Origin: Planctomyces sp. | GTDB lineage: Bacteria; Planctomycetota; Planctomycetia; Planctomycetales; Planctomycetaceae | NCBI GenBank assembly: GCA_005778225.1 | Contig: SXPC01000280.1 | Location: forward strand, 1 to 64,000 | Length of the DNA stretch: 64,000 nucleotides | Reading direction: 5' to 3' | Part shown: piece after piece, positions 29,353 through 39,233 of the stretch | How the letters are laid out: each line of letters starts with the position of its first letter | How positions within the stretch are numbered: the stretch's first letter is position 1 | Translations under genes and position numbers: made by a program | Notes under the pieces: model-generated | Told to the model about the DNA's origin: nothing | The model's input: only the letters and a program-made list of their open reading frames with translations | Databases searched by the model: none

Positions 29353-29652
29353 TTACCAGCGTCGGTCCCAACGGTTGTCGAGGCGGTCGAAGCGTCGGTC
29401 CCAGTAACGGAATGTGCGGTTAATGCCGCGGTCGAGTTGGCGAAGATCTTGTCGAACGCCCCAGTACCCACGGACGGGCCCGCGATAGACAGGGCGACGG
29501 TATCGACCGCGATAAACGCGGGCTTCTTCTGTGTGGTTGATTCTTGCGGAGGCGGACGGATCAGCCACCGGCCTCACTGGTTCAGTCCCTGCAAAGAGGG
29601 TTGATGTTCCGATCAGGGCTGTTGCGATGGAGGTGAGGATCAGGTTGTTCAT
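29353..29652 (-). CDS. Small secreted Arg/Tyr/Trp-rich protein (99 aa)
   Basis: Signal peptide MNNLILTSIATALIGTSTLFAG, followed by RYRRPVYRGPVRGYWGVRQDLRQLDRGINRTFRYWDRRFDRLDNRWDRRW. A terminator follows. Confidence 0.65.
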   Translation of the reverse strand: MNNLILTSIATALIGTSTLFAGTEPVRPVADPSASARINHTEEARVYRGRYRRPVYRGPVRGYWGVRQDLRQLDRGINRTFRYWDRRFDRLDNRWDRRW

Positions 29653-29808
29653 CTTCGTGTCCTTTCAAAACTAGACTGATGTAACGAAAGGACTACTTCG
29701 CAGCCGGCGTGCCAAAGCTGGGCAAATTGCGTATTCTCAGGGGTTAGCACGAAACCGTCGACATTTTTCGCTTGATGAGCGACCAATTTGCAGGGTCAAT
29801 CAACGAAG

Positions 29809-29843
29809 AAAACCCCGGCCGAACAGCGTTCGGCAGGGGTTTT
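29809..29843 (-). terminator. Rho-independent terminator for the BBP7 gene
   Basis: AAAACCCC...GGGGTTTT outer stem with an inner GCCGAAC/GTTCGGC stem. Confidence 0.8.
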
Positions 29844-29868
29844 GAAGTGTGCAGATGATCTGCGAATT

Positions 29869-31692
29869 TTAGTACGTGAATTCGAGTCCGGCTGTCAGAT
29901 ACTTCAATTCCCACATGCGTCGTTCGATGTCGATGCTGGGGTTGATTGGCCAGGTGGTGTAGTTGACCGACTGGTAAGGACTTGTCACGTTGCCGATGAC
30001 CATGTAACCGGCTGAGAGGACCAGATTGGCATCCTGCAACATGGTATCTTCGATGTAGGGCATCTCGCTGAAGATCTTCGCGTGCAGGTTGACGCTGGCA
30101 TCCATGAAAGGTGAGGCATGGGTGCTGTTGTCAGTGTCTTCGAATCCGGACTGAGAGTTGATATCGAGCAGGTCGCTGTCCGAGATCAATTGGCCCGAGG
30201 TCGAGATGAAGTGGTTGTAGAACCCGAAGCCATCGAGCTTCGTTTGTTCATAGGTGACTGCAACGCCCCCGGTGACCTTCAACATCAGGCCAAAGTTATC
30301 GCTGCCCAGATCGAGTTGGAGACCGAGTTCAGGGCCAGCCATGAAGGCATCGGTCTGAGCACTCATTGATGCCTGGTAAGCTGAAGTCGGAACGAAGATG
30401 TCGCCATCATCGGAAACAAAGGTTCCATCGGGATCAGTTGGGTCAGTGATGATTTCACCGTCTAAAGGCGTTCCGGGAGGAACTTCGTCGGGAGTTCCAT
30501 CGTCGATGACTCGATTTCGGAAGCGAACGATGAAGCTATACAAGTCCTGGAAGGCCGCCTGATCGGCGCCACTGCGGTTTTGGTAGGTGTACGAAGCACC
30601 GGAATCGAAACCGTTGAAATTGAATCCCTGTTTGAGGTTAATGTATCGAAGGCCCCAGACTGGCTTCAAGGAGTACCAGTCGCCCTTGTACCAGGGAGTA
30701 CTTGAAGCCAGGAATCCTGCTCCATAGACCTGTTGATAGGACTTGAAGTCAAAGTATTGGTCGAAAGGAATAATGAATGCCTGTCCGGTCCCATCATTGA
30801 CAGAGATACCTGGATTGAGTGCCGTCAAGGTGTATGGGAAGAGAAACTGTTCGATAACGTTGGCGTCATCGAAGGTTGAAAACGGTTCTGTTCCAGCGGT
30901 GAAGCTGCCGACGGTCTGGCTACCCCACCATCCGTTGAGCATGACGCCGGTGCCATCTTCGTTTTCCCAACCCCATTCGACTCGCAGTCCGGGAGCTCGC
31001 TCATTGCCGCCAACTAAGCTGCTGACGTTGCGAGGTCGGAAACCGAAATCGTTATCCAAGGCGACTGGCAGATCGCCATCGGAGACTTCAACTTCATCCT
31101 GAATACGAGGCATTGAGTTATAGTCAGGCCCGACTCCACCCTTGCCGCCATCGTACCCGAAGAGGGTATCGGGCATGTTGTCGTGGATGAAGTACATGTA
31201 CTCCGCCTTGCCTTTGTAGGTTCGGCTGGCGTTCAATTTCTCGTTGAACCACAGACCTTTTTTATAGCTGGTCTGTTGTTGAGCGTACTGGTACTGCTCG
31301 ACGCCTGGGTACGGGTGGAAGTTACCACCGGCGGCGACGGGAGGTGTCAGGACGTCAGGATTCTGGCTGTAGTGAGGCCCCATGCCGGGTCCCATGCCTG
31401 GAGGCATACCTGGTCCGGGAGCCATGAGTTCTGGTGGTGGCTGAACCGTGGGCTGGAAGGACGCCTGTTGAATCGCCTGTGAGGCATGGCTGTGACCGAT
31501 CCACGACTCCCCGCTGGAGAAGCTGGCAGGAGACGCGACGTAGCCTGGGTAGCTCGGTTGGGCGTAGTAGCTCGCGTCAGGTGGAGAGGGCTGTTGTGCA
31601 AACGCATTGGAACCGGTCGCACACAAGAACATCGCGCCCATGACGGATGCAAGTGTTTGGCGTTTCCGCGTTTGGGTTTTTCCGTGACGCAT
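29869..31692 (-). CDS. BBP7 family outer-membrane beta-barrel protein
   Basis: Signal peptide, Pro-rich N-terminus, aromatic-terminated C-terminus (LTAGLEFTY), alternating beta pattern. Confidence 0.75.
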   Translation of the reverse strand: MRHGKTQTRKRQTLASVMGAMFLCATGSNAFAQQPSPPDASYYAQPSYPGYVASPASFSSGESWIGHSHASQAIQQASFQPTVQPPPELMAPGPGMPPGMGPGMGPHYSQNPDVLTPPVAAGGNFHPYPGVEQYQYAQQQTSYKKGLWFNEKLNASRTYKGKAEYMYFIHDNMPDTLFGYDGGKGGVGPDYNSMPRIQDEVEVSDGDLPVALDNDFGFRPRNVSSLVGGNERAPGLRVEWGWENEDGTGVMLNGWWGSQTVGSFTAGTEPFSTFDDANVIEQFLFPYTLTALNPGISVNDGTGQAFIIPFDQYFDFKSYQQVYGAGFLASSTPWYKGDWYSLKPVWGLRYINLKQGFNFNGFDSGASYTYQNRSGADQAAFQDLYSFIVRFRNRVIDDGTPDEVPPGTPLDGEIITDPTDPDGTFVSDDGDIFVPTSAYQASMSAQTDAFMAGPELGLQLDLGSDNFGLMLKVTGGVAVTYEQTKLDGFGFYNHFISTSGQLISDSDLLDINSQSGFEDTDNSTHASPFMDASVNLHAKIFSEMPYIEDTMLQDANLVLSAGYMVIGNVTSPYQSVNYTTWPINPSIDIERRMWELKYLTAGLEFTY

Positions 31693-32080
31693 GGTTGACT
31701 CTCATTGTCTTCGAGTGAGAACGCGACCGTTTTGGTGCGTGGAAGAGATGATCTGTCCCGTGTTATCGGACCTCCAGAGTGTTAAGCTGTAGCGATTATT
31801 CCGCATTTGACGGATTTTCCGACTGAATCGGTTGTGACGGTTATTCCTGCCTGGGGCAGTTTGTTTTCACGGCATTATAAGGAGGGGATTGGGGACGGGG
31901 CGTGTAAAACTTGCAGGGGGGAAACCGGTCTGAAAACTCGTGTCGACGTGGTTGATCCGGTCGTTTATGATTGACGTCGTATTATCAGACATTGTCTTAT
32001 TACCAGACAGTTGCCTTGATCGCCGCCGGGCCAGGAAGTAGCCAGACGGGCGGCGATGAAGTGTACGCAAGGATGCCACT

Positions 32081-32728
32081 ATGCTCGGGACAACGCTTTC
32101 GGCTGGCGACTATCTCCGCCGATTCGGCAGCGAATTGGATCGCGTCAGTAAAGATCAGATTCTGCTGTTGAGCGAACATCTGTATCAGGCGTACGAAAAC
32201 GGCAAGTTCGTTTTCGTGTGCGGCAATGGCGGGAGCGGGTCGAATTCGTCGCATATCTGTGAGGACTTCGGAAAGAGCACGCTCGATCCCAAGGACTTCA
32301 ACAATGACAGCCGCAAGCGTCTGAAGATTCTCAGCCTGACGGACAACACTCCGTACATTCTGGCATGGGGAAACGACGAAGGCTTCGATCGTATCTTCGT
32401 CGAGCAATTGAAGAACTTTGCTTCTCCGGGAGATCTGTTGATCTCGATCAGCGGTTCGGGCAATTCTGCGAACGTGCTCAAAGCCAACAGCTGGGCTCGC
32501 GAACACGGTCTGACGACCTGGGGTATTACGGGCTATACCGGCGGGAAGCTGATGCACGAAGCCGAGCATAACCTGCACGTCCCGCTGGACGACATGGGGA
32601 TGGTGGAATGTATTCACCTGCTTGTGTTCCACTGGATTCTGAATGACATGTTCGCCCGTATCAATCAGGTTGGGCGCTGGTCAGAAGAGACCGAAGCCAA
32701 GACGTTGCCGATACGTCGGGCTGCTTAG
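32081..32728 (+). CDS. gmhA: SIS-domain sugar isomerase, D-sedoheptulose-7-phosphate isomerase-like
   Basis: [55 protein letters not shown]. Confidence 0.75.
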   Translation: MLGTTLSAGDYLRRFGSELDRVSKDQILLLSEHLYQAYENGKFVFVCGNGGSGSNSSHICEDFGKSTLDPKDFNNDSRKRLKILSLTDNTPYILAWGNDEGFDRIFVEQLKNFASPGDLLISISGSGNSANVLKANSWAREHGLTTWGITGYTGGKLMHEAEHNLHVPLDDMGMVECIHLLVFHWILNDMFARINQVGRWSEETEAKTLPIRRAA

Positions 32729-32751
32729 ACTGCTGATGGCAACAAAATAGG

Positions 32752-32792
32752 AAAAGCCGCGTTTCACTTAAGAGTGATGCGTGGCTTTTTTC
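32752..32792 (+). terminator. Rho-independent terminator after the SIS gene
   Basis: AAAGCCGCGTTTCAC/GTGATGCGTGGCTTT stem with T tail. Confidence 0.85.
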
Positions 32793-32850
32793 GTGTTCGT
32801 TTGGGTGTTGAAGGTGAGTTGGGTTGACTTGGTTATGGAAGCGAATTGAT

Positions 32851-32872
32851 GGTCCGCACAGCGGACCCTACG
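32851..32872 (-). repeat. Repeat family A, copy 5
   Basis: GGTCCGCACAGCGGACCCTACG. Confidence 0.9.
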
Positions 32873-32921
32873 GGGAGTTGTGCGTATGGCACGGCTGGGG
32901 CAGTGGGGGAATGGACGTTTA

Positions 32922-32962
32922 ATGCGCGATCGCACGGCTGGCACAGCCGTGGCACACGGGGA
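32922..32962 (+). repeat. Repeat family D, copy
   Basis: ATGCGCGATCGCACGGCTGGCACAGCCGTGGCACACGGGGA. Confidence 0.85.
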
Positions 32963-33004
32963 AAGTTTGATCGCCTGGGAGCAGGGGCATGGACTATACG
33001 AGAC

Positions 33005-33859
33005 TTATGCGGCGCGGGAGTTTCGGATGGCCTGACGGTTGGCGAGTTGGACGGAGATGGCCAGGCAGATGGTGGCGAAGACGATGGTTGCTGTCACGCA
33101 GAGGGGCATACTGGGGAGACCGGGGGCAGAACCGGACGGGAGGCCGGGGAGCATGAGGCGTTGCAGGCCGGCGACGCCGTAGGTCATGGGATTGGCGAGC
33201 ATGACCCATTTGAGCCAGCCGGCGCCTTCAGTCGGGAAAAAGGCGCCGGAAAGGAGCCACATCGGCATCAGGACGATGCTCATGACTGCGTGGAAGCCTT
33301 GAGTCGAATCCATCGGCCACGCCAGCAGGAAGCCGAGGGAGGTGAGGGCGAGGCCGAAGACGAAGATGAACGCGATCAATCCGATCACGGTGAGCGGGTC
33401 CATGGCTGGCAAGACTTGAGGGGCCATGCCGACGAGCCATAGCAGAGGCACGATGGCAACGAACAACGCGACCTGGATCATGGCGAGCATCGTGCCGCCG
33501 AGGACTTTTCCCAGGACGATCGAGGTCCGGGAGACGGGGGAGACGAGGACACCCTGAAGAAAGCCTTCTTTGCGATCCTCGATGATGGAGATCGTGGCAA
33601 AGATGGCTGTGAAGAGAAGAATGAGGGCGATCACGCCGGGGAAGAAATACTGTTGGTAGGTCAGGGTTTCCGGGGCCCAGGAGGGGACATCGAAGGACCC
33701 GCGCAGACCTGTGCCAAAGAGAATCCAGAAGACGATGGGCTGTCCAAGGGCGCCGATGAGGCGGGAACGCTGTCGGAAAAAGCGGGTCAGTTCACGGATG
33801 GCGAGCGTATAGACGGCGCTGCCTTGAATCGTCATGGCGTTCATGTCTGTCGTTACCCG
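33005..33859 (-). CDS. ABC-2 type transporter permease
   Basis: Six-TM ABC-2 pattern; ELTRFFRQRSRLIGALGQPIVFWILFGTGL; ERKEGFLQGVLVSPVSRTSIVLGK-like segment. Confidence 0.85.
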   Translation of the reverse strand, partial: RVTTDMNAMTIQGSAVYTLAIRELTRFFRQRSRLIGALGQPIVFWILFGTGLRGSFDVPSWAPETLTYQQYFFPGVIALILLFTAIFATISIIEDRKEGFLQGVLVSPVSRTSIVLGKVLGGTMLAMIQVALFVAIVPLLWLVGMAPQVLPAMDPLTVIGLIAFIFVFGLALTSLGFLLAWPMDSTQGFHAVMSIVLMPMWLLSGAFFPTEGAGWLKWVMLANPMTYGVAGLQRLMLPGLPSGSAPGLPSMPLCVTATIVFATICLAISVQLANRQAIRNSRAA

Positions 33860-33936
33860 GTTGGAAATCATTAGACTGAGAGACTATCCACGATACCGAA
33901 TCTGCTTCGTCCACGCATCCAACTGGCTCTCAACTC

Positions 33937-35346
33937 ATGTCGACTCCGAAATCTCCGCAGGCTGCCAGCCGTTTATTTCCAAGGCTGGGATTCGCGTTGC
34001 TGATCATGATTGCGATCATCGGGTATCTCGGGTATGCGATGAAGACGGATAGGAATCGCGGTGATCAGGCGGGCAGCGACGAGAAGTCCTCCGAGCGGCC
34101 TGGACCCGAGCCATTGCCGGTTGTGAACGCGATCGCGTATTCCCCTGAGCGAGCCCCGCGGCTGTCGAGTCGCATGAGGGATTGGAAGGGGTTGATTCGG
34201 GTTGATGTCACGCCGGCGAAGTTGGAGTCGTCATTGAGCATCGAGAAGGGCTGCGTTGTTTCCCGGTTCACGAGTACGGGAGACCGGGTGGAGACGATCC
34301 GTGATCGCTCGATGAGCAATGCGAGCCCCAAAATCGAGAATGGTGGCTTGTTCCTGGATGCGACCGATGTTCGGTATGGGGGCGATGTCGCGAGCAAGTC
34401 GACCTTGGATACTCCCCTTGGTCGCGCGGAGTCGCTGCTGGAGATCACGCCGCGGGAAGACGGAACGATCTGGGTTGGTGAGCATTGCTATCGTGGCAGT
34501 TTGCGTCTCCTGCTGGTGGATGGGAAGATCCGGATGGTCAATGTCGTCGGTCTGGAGGATTACATTGCCAGTGTCGTCGATAGCGAGATGCCAGCGACGT
34601 TTTCTCAACGGGGACGTCAGGCGCAGGCGATCGTGGCTCGAAGTTATGCCCTGTATCATCTTCTGACGGCTCCCCGAGAGGCGGTCAGCGATGTCAACGA
34701 TACGACGCGCCATCAGCGGTATCTGGGTTATCAGTATCGTGGCAAGGACGGTCGCAAGTTTGCAGGGGAAACCAAATCCGGGCGTGCGATTGCAGATAGT
34801 ACCCAAGGGATCATCTGCGTCCACCGGGGAGATGTGTTGCTGACTTACTTTTCAGCCTGTTGTGGTGGAACGAATAACCGACTGCCCGAGATGTATCGTG
34901 ACTTTTCCTCGGCTTATCACCGCCAGAAGGATCCGTTTTGTCGAGATGCTCCCGTGTATCACTGGGTTGAGACTGTCAGCCAGGAGCGGTTTCTGGAGGA
35001 ACTGCGTCGTGCTGAGCCGAAGCGAAACTGGGGAGCGGTCTTCCAAGGCATTCAGCGGAGCGGGTCTGGAGAGTCGGGCTCATTCGAGGTTGAACTGACT
35101 CCGGGGCGACGGCAATCCATCAGCGCGGAACGTCTGCAGCGACTCTTCTCGTTGCGCAGTTCTTTTCTGGATGTCGAAGCCAGGGATGGAGCGATTATCT
35201 TCAAAGGAGAGGGACACGGGCACAGCGTCGGGTTGTGTCAGTGGGGAGCCAATCTGGCGGGGCAGCAGGGGAAGTCGGCAGAGGAGATTCTGGATTTTTA
35301 TTATGACGACATTGAGCTAATGCGATTGCCGGAGCAGGGTGAGTGA
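33937..35346 (+). CDS. SpoIID/LytB domain protein
   Basis: VVGLEDYIASVVDSEMPATFSQRGRQAQAIVARSYALYHL; TYFSACCGGTNN; GEGHGHSVGLCQWGANLAGQQGKSAEEILDFYYDDIEL. Confidence 0.92.
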   Translation: MSTPKSPQAASRLFPRLGFALLIMIAIIGYLGYAMKTDRNRGDQAGSDEKSSERPGPEPLPVVNAIAYSPERAPRLSSRMRDWKGLIRVDVTPAKLESSLSIEKGCVVSRFTSTGDRVETIRDRSMSNASPKIENGGLFLDATDVRYGGDVASKSTLDTPLGRAESLLEITPREDGTIWVGEHCYRGSLRLLLVDGKIRMVNVVGLEDYIASVVDSEMPATFSQRGRQAQAIVARSYALYHLLTAPREAVSDVNDTTRHQRYLGYQYRGKDGRKFAGETKSGRAIADSTQGIICVHRGDVLLTYFSACCGGTNNRLPEMYRDFSSAYHRQKDPFCRDAPVYHWVETVSQERFLEELRRAEPKRNWGAVFQGIQRSGSGESGSFEVELTPGRRQSISAERLQRLFSLRSSFLDVEARDGAIIFKGEGHGHSVGLCQWGANLAGQQGKSAEEILDFYYDDIELMRLPEQGE

Positions 35347-35401
35347 GAGAGTTTTAAGTCCCATGCGCGCTGGTCGTGTTTCTAGCGGCTTTGCCGTCCG
35401 T

Positions 35402-35466
35402 GTTGGGACAACCCGGACTACCCCGATCGTTTAAGAAATTGGGTTGGGATATCCCGGACGAACCCG
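35402..35466 (+). repeat. Two imperfect 24-bp direct repeats (35402..35425; 35443..35466)
   Basis: GTTGGGACAACCCGGACTACCCCG versus GTTGGGATATCCCGGACGAACCCG: 20/24 identical. Confidence 0.7.
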
Positions 35467-35486
35467 TTTTTTAGACGAGATGCGGG

Positions 35487-36161
35487 TTATGTGGCGTGGC
35501 CGATTTCGTCGCCGTTGTAGTGTTCGTAGAAGAGCCAGCCGATTTCTTCGCTCAGGCGGGTGAGGTAGCTGCGTTTGAAGGTCGTGAGTGTTTCTTCGGA
35601 TGTTGAGCGAGGGGCTCGGATCGGGTACTGCGAGATGAGTTCTTTGCTGTAGATGCTTTCGCCGTGGCCTTCTTCGTCCATTTCATAGACGGTGACGTAA
35701 GACTCGGAGCGTCCGCGGTAAAGGGTTGTGCTGCCTTCTTCGAACAGAGAGAACTTGCTCAGGTCGATGTAGACGACATAGGTTGTATCGAAGGCTTTGC
35801 CGATTTCTTCGGGGCGGTCCCAATCCTGATCGTGCGAATCGAGCCAGGCGCGGATCTGATCCGGGTTAATGACCTTGATCTTGTTCGAGACGAAGCGGAA
35901 CGAAACGTATCGCGCGACCTCGTGAGCGATCTTCGGGTGGTTCCACTCGACTTCCTGAGGAGCATAAACCACGATGGCGACCGTCACGTCTTTGGCCGTC
36001 ATGGACTTATGAGTCATCGTGTCGAAGTCTGGCTCGATACTGGGAGGGCCGCCGATGAGATAGGCCAGGGGGATGAAATAGTTGCAACCTGGCGAGATCA
36101 TCATAGCTGTGACCAGCAAGGCCAGTTTCCAGCATGCAGGGGGTGTGAATCGTTGGAACAT
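35487..36161 (-). CDS. Putative lipoprotein, paralogue of the next gene
   Basis: MFQRFTPPACWKLALLVTAMMISPGC lipobox; C-terminus YLTRLSEEIGWLFYEHYNGDE. Confidence 0.75.
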   Translation of the reverse strand: MFQRFTPPACWKLALLVTAMMISPGCNYFIPLAYLIGGPPSIEPDFDTMTHKSMTAKDVTVAIVVYAPQEVEWNHPKIAHEVARYVSFRFVSNKIKVINPDQIRAWLDSHDQDWDRPEEIGKAFDTTYVVYIDLSKFSLFEEGSTTLYRGRSESYVTVYEMDEEGHGESIYSKELISQYPIRAPRSTSEETLTTFKRSYLTRLSEEIGWLFYEHYNGDEIGHAT

Positions 36162-36249
36162 AGGGAACCTCGAAACGAGTGGCTTCGTTGTGAAGTGCAT
36201 CGTGATGAACGGTTGGGGGAGGGAACCGAAGAACAAATCCGCGATCGCG

Positions 36250-36921
36250 TTAGTAGACTTCTTCGGTCATTTTGAAGTCGTAGAAGAGACGAGCGAGTTC
36301 GTCGCTGACTCGTGTGATGTACTTTTCCTGGAACGAACGCATGGACGACTGGTCGACTGAGACAGGATGGAGCTGCGGGTAGGTCGATGAGAATTCGTGC
36401 TGGAAGACGAGAAAGGCGTTCTTGTCTTTCTTCTCGCCACGGATTTCATACACGTACACATTGCCCAGGCAGTTTCCGCGGTACATGTTGGGACTGTTGG
36501 GTTCGCGGTAAGTAACCGATTCGAGGTCGACGTGAATGATGTAGTTGGCTTCAAATTTCTGAGCGATTTCCTGAGGCGAGTTCCAGACTCCTCCTAAGGA
36601 TGAAAGCCAGCGATCGACATCTCTAGGGGGAATGGTTTCGATATCGCGGACACGGAAACGTCGGACGATGGATTCGACCAGGTCGTGGTCGATCGATGCA
36701 TTTTCCTGACGAAGCATTTCCGGGACAGAGCAGACGACGACGACCTTCTTTTTGTCTTTACGCAGGTCGACGCCGGTACGTTGCTTGAACTGAGACTCGG
36801 CGACGGGGTCGCCCATGAGGAATTTGCCAGCCATGACAAACAGCGAACAGCCACTCATCTGAATGGACAGTATCATCAGCGCAATCACGCCGAGGCGTAG
36901 GGGCAGCCTGGATCTTGTCAT
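36250..36921 (-). CDS. Putative lipoprotein, paralogue of the previous gene
   Basis: LMILSIQMSGC lipobox; C-terminus YITRVSDELARLFYDFKMTEE. Confidence 0.75.
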   Translation of the reverse strand: MTRSRLPLRLGVIALMILSIQMSGCSLFVMAGKFLMGDPVAESQFKQRTGVDLRKDKKKVVVVCSVPEMLRQENASIDHDLVESIVRRFRVRDIETIPPRDVDRWLSSLGGVWNSPQEIAQKFEANYIIHVDLESVTYREPNSPNMYRGNCLGNVYVYEIRGEKKDKNAFLVFQHEFSSTYPQLHPVSVDQSSMRSFQEKYITRVSDELARLFYDFKMTEEVY

Positions 36922-37449
36922 GGGGGTTATTGCCGTCGAGGGGGGAGTTGGCCGAGGATGAATGAGGGCTCATTCATTTCGCGAGGCAGCAGAGTGTCGT
37001 CGCGAGTCGGTCAGAAAAGACTCACCGGGGAGGTGAGAAGATGTGAGGGATTGAGGTGAGGGGGTTTTAGTATTCGATTGACCGGTCCGGGAGAACATCA
37101 ATGAACCGTGATCAGCGGGTTTTGCACATTTTGTAAGGATCGGGCTGAAGAGTGGGATGAGTGAATGACGAGGAGTGGTTGGATGGATGTCTCGGGACAA
37201 TTGTCGGTCTTTTCCCTCGACAGAGATGTCACAGGGATGGACGGCAAGGGTCAAAGAATCTATATGGGTCAGATAGGTTTCGCGTCTTTCGAAATCTGTG
37301 CGCCATCAGGTGCTTTCGTGTCACTTAAACTCAAGATATTTCAGGAAATCGAGTTGCAGAGGCCCTCTGGCGCGGACATGATTGGTGAGTTGGCGCGCGT
37401 CGCGAGGAAGTCCCTTGTGAAACGAAGTTCACTCAGGTGATCCACGTTT

Positions 37450-37472
37450 CTGAAAATCTGATGAATTTTCAG
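37450..37472 (+). promoter_or_regulatory. Hairpin in the glgA upstream region
   Basis: CTGAAAAT-CTGATGA-ATTTTCAG perfect 8-bp inverted repeat. Confidence 0.4.
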
Positions 37473-37583
37473 CGCCCTTTTCCCCCTCCCAACCAATAAT
37501 CAAAGGAGAGGGATGCTGGCGAGTCGACGGAAAAGTAGTCAACAGAATATCTTGCCTCTAATGCGATCGATCGGGCAGGTCAC

Positions 37584-39140
37584 ATGAATATTATTCTCGC
37601 ATCCTCGGAAGCGGTTCCATTTGCTAAAACCGGGGGCCTTGCGGATGTGGCGACGAGTCTTTCGGAAGCGCTTGCCAACCTCGGTCATGATGTGACCCTT
37701 GTTCTCCCGCATTACCCGCAGGTCATGCCTCAAGGTCACAACGGCCGCTTCAAGATTCAGCCTTATGGACATCCGTTTGCGGTCAAGATTGGCAAGCGTC
37801 TGCAAACCGGGCGGTTCTTGTCTGCGAAGATGGTGGAGACATCGCTGTCGGTGGTCCTGATCGATCAACCCGACTATTACGACCGCCCTCAGCTGTACCT
37901 GCAGGATGGAACGGACTACGAAGACAACTGCGAGCGGTTCGTGTTTTTCAGTCGTGCGGTCGTTGAGTTGGCGCGACAGTTTACGACCCCACCGGATATC
38001 ATTCATGCCAATGACTGGCAGACGGGTCTAGTGCCAGTCCTCGTCAGCGAAGAGCTGCGAAAAGATCCTCGTTTTGCGGGGGTGGCGTCCGTTCAGACGA
38101 TTCACAACATCAACTATCAGGGGCGTTTCTGGCACTGGGATATGCCGTTGACCGGCCTCGATTGGAAGTACTTCAACTGGAAACAGATGGAGTTCTATGG
38201 CGAACTGAACCTCCTGAAGTCGGGCATCACGTTCGCGGACATGATCACCACGGTCAGTCCGACCTACGCCCGCGAAATTCAGACTCCGGAATATGGATGC
38301 GGCCTGGAAACGGTGTTGCGCAATCGACGTGAGTCGCTGGCCGGGATCTTGAACGGGGTTTCTCATGCCGACTGGAATCCTGCGACCGACTGGTTGATCG
38401 AATCCAATTACTCGCTCAAATCGATCGATGAAGGCAAGCCGATCTGCAAAGCGGATCTTCAGGAAACGATGAAGCTGCCTGTCCGGGATGATGTTCCAAT
38501 CCTCGGCATGATTTCTCGCATGACTGATCAGAAGGGGTTTGATCTCATCATCGAAACCAGCGAACTGCTGATGAAGATGGATATCCAGCTTGTCTTCCTG
38601 GGGACGGGTGATCGACGTTACGAAACGTTCCTTGACGACCTCGCGGATCGTTATCCGGACAAGGTCGCGACTTACATCGGCTTCTCGGAAGAGGTCGCAC
38701 ACAAGATCGAAGCGGGTTCGGATATCTTCCTGATGCCGAGTCGATTCGAGCCATGTGGTCTCAATCAGATGTACTCGATGATTTACGGCACGGTGCCGAT
38801 TGTGCACCGCGTGGGCGGGCTGGCGGATTCTGTCGTCAACGTCACGACCTCGACTCTGAGTGCGGGGACGGCCAACGGCTTCTCGTTTGATCATTACACG
38901 GGGTCGGCGTTCATCTTCACGGTGCAGGAAGCTCTCCGGGTCTTCGAGGACAAGCAGACGTGGCAGAAGATCGTGCAAAACGGAATGTCGACGGACTGGA
39001 CCTGGAAACGCAGTGCCAATCAGTATGTCGATGTCTATCAGCGAGCCCTTGAAAAGATTCGCCCGACGCCCGCCTCTTCCGAAGTGTCTGAGAATCCTCC
39101 GTCAACAACTCCACCGACGACACCGGTTGATGTTCGTTAA
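37584..39140 (+). CDS. glgA: Glycogen synthase (GT5)
   Basis: [69 protein letters not shown]. Confidence 0.95.
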   Translation: MNIILASSEAVPFAKTGGLADVATSLSEALANLGHDVTLVLPHYPQVMPQGHNGRFKIQPYGHPFAVKIGKRLQTGRFLSAKMVETSLSVVLIDQPDYYDRPQLYLQDGTDYEDNCERFVFFSRAVVELARQFTTPPDIIHANDWQTGLVPVLVSEELRKDPRFAGVASVQTIHNINYQGRFWHWDMPLTGLDWKYFNWKQMEFYGELNLLKSGITFADMITTVSPTYAREIQTPEYGCGLETVLRNRRESLAGILNGVSHADWNPATDWLIESNYSLKSIDEGKPICKADLQETMKLPVRDDVPILGMISRMTDQKGFDLIIETSELLMKMDIQLVFLGTGDRRYETFLDDLADRYPDKVATYIGFSEEVAHKIEAGSDIFLMPSRFEPCGLNQMYSMIYGTVPIVHRVGGLADSVVNVTTSTLSAGTANGFSFDHYTGSAFIFTVQEALRVFEDKQTWQKIVQNGMSTDWTWKRSANQYVDVYQRALEKIRPTPASSEVSENPPSTTPPTTPVDVR

Positions 39141-39164
39141 TGTTGCTGTTTGTTAAATGTGTCT

Positions 39165-39196
39165 GCCCTCGACGAGATGTCGAGGGCTTTTCTTTT
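39165..39196 (+). terminator. Rho-independent terminator after glgA
   Basis: GCCCTCGAC/GTCGAGGGC stem and TTTTCTTTT tail. It lies inside the ORF-track galT extension, supporting the later galT start. Confidence 0.85.
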
Positions 39197-39233
39197 CCCC
39201 GCCTGTCTTCCCGCTGTGACGCGTACTTCGCCT

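Noticed and set aside
37165-37440. 91-aa ORF upstream of glgA
   Set aside because: No clear ribosome-binding site or family; the region is better explained as leader sequence.
38028-38978. 316-aa minus-strand ORF opposite glgA
   Set aside because: Antisense shadow of the conserved glycogen synthase frame.
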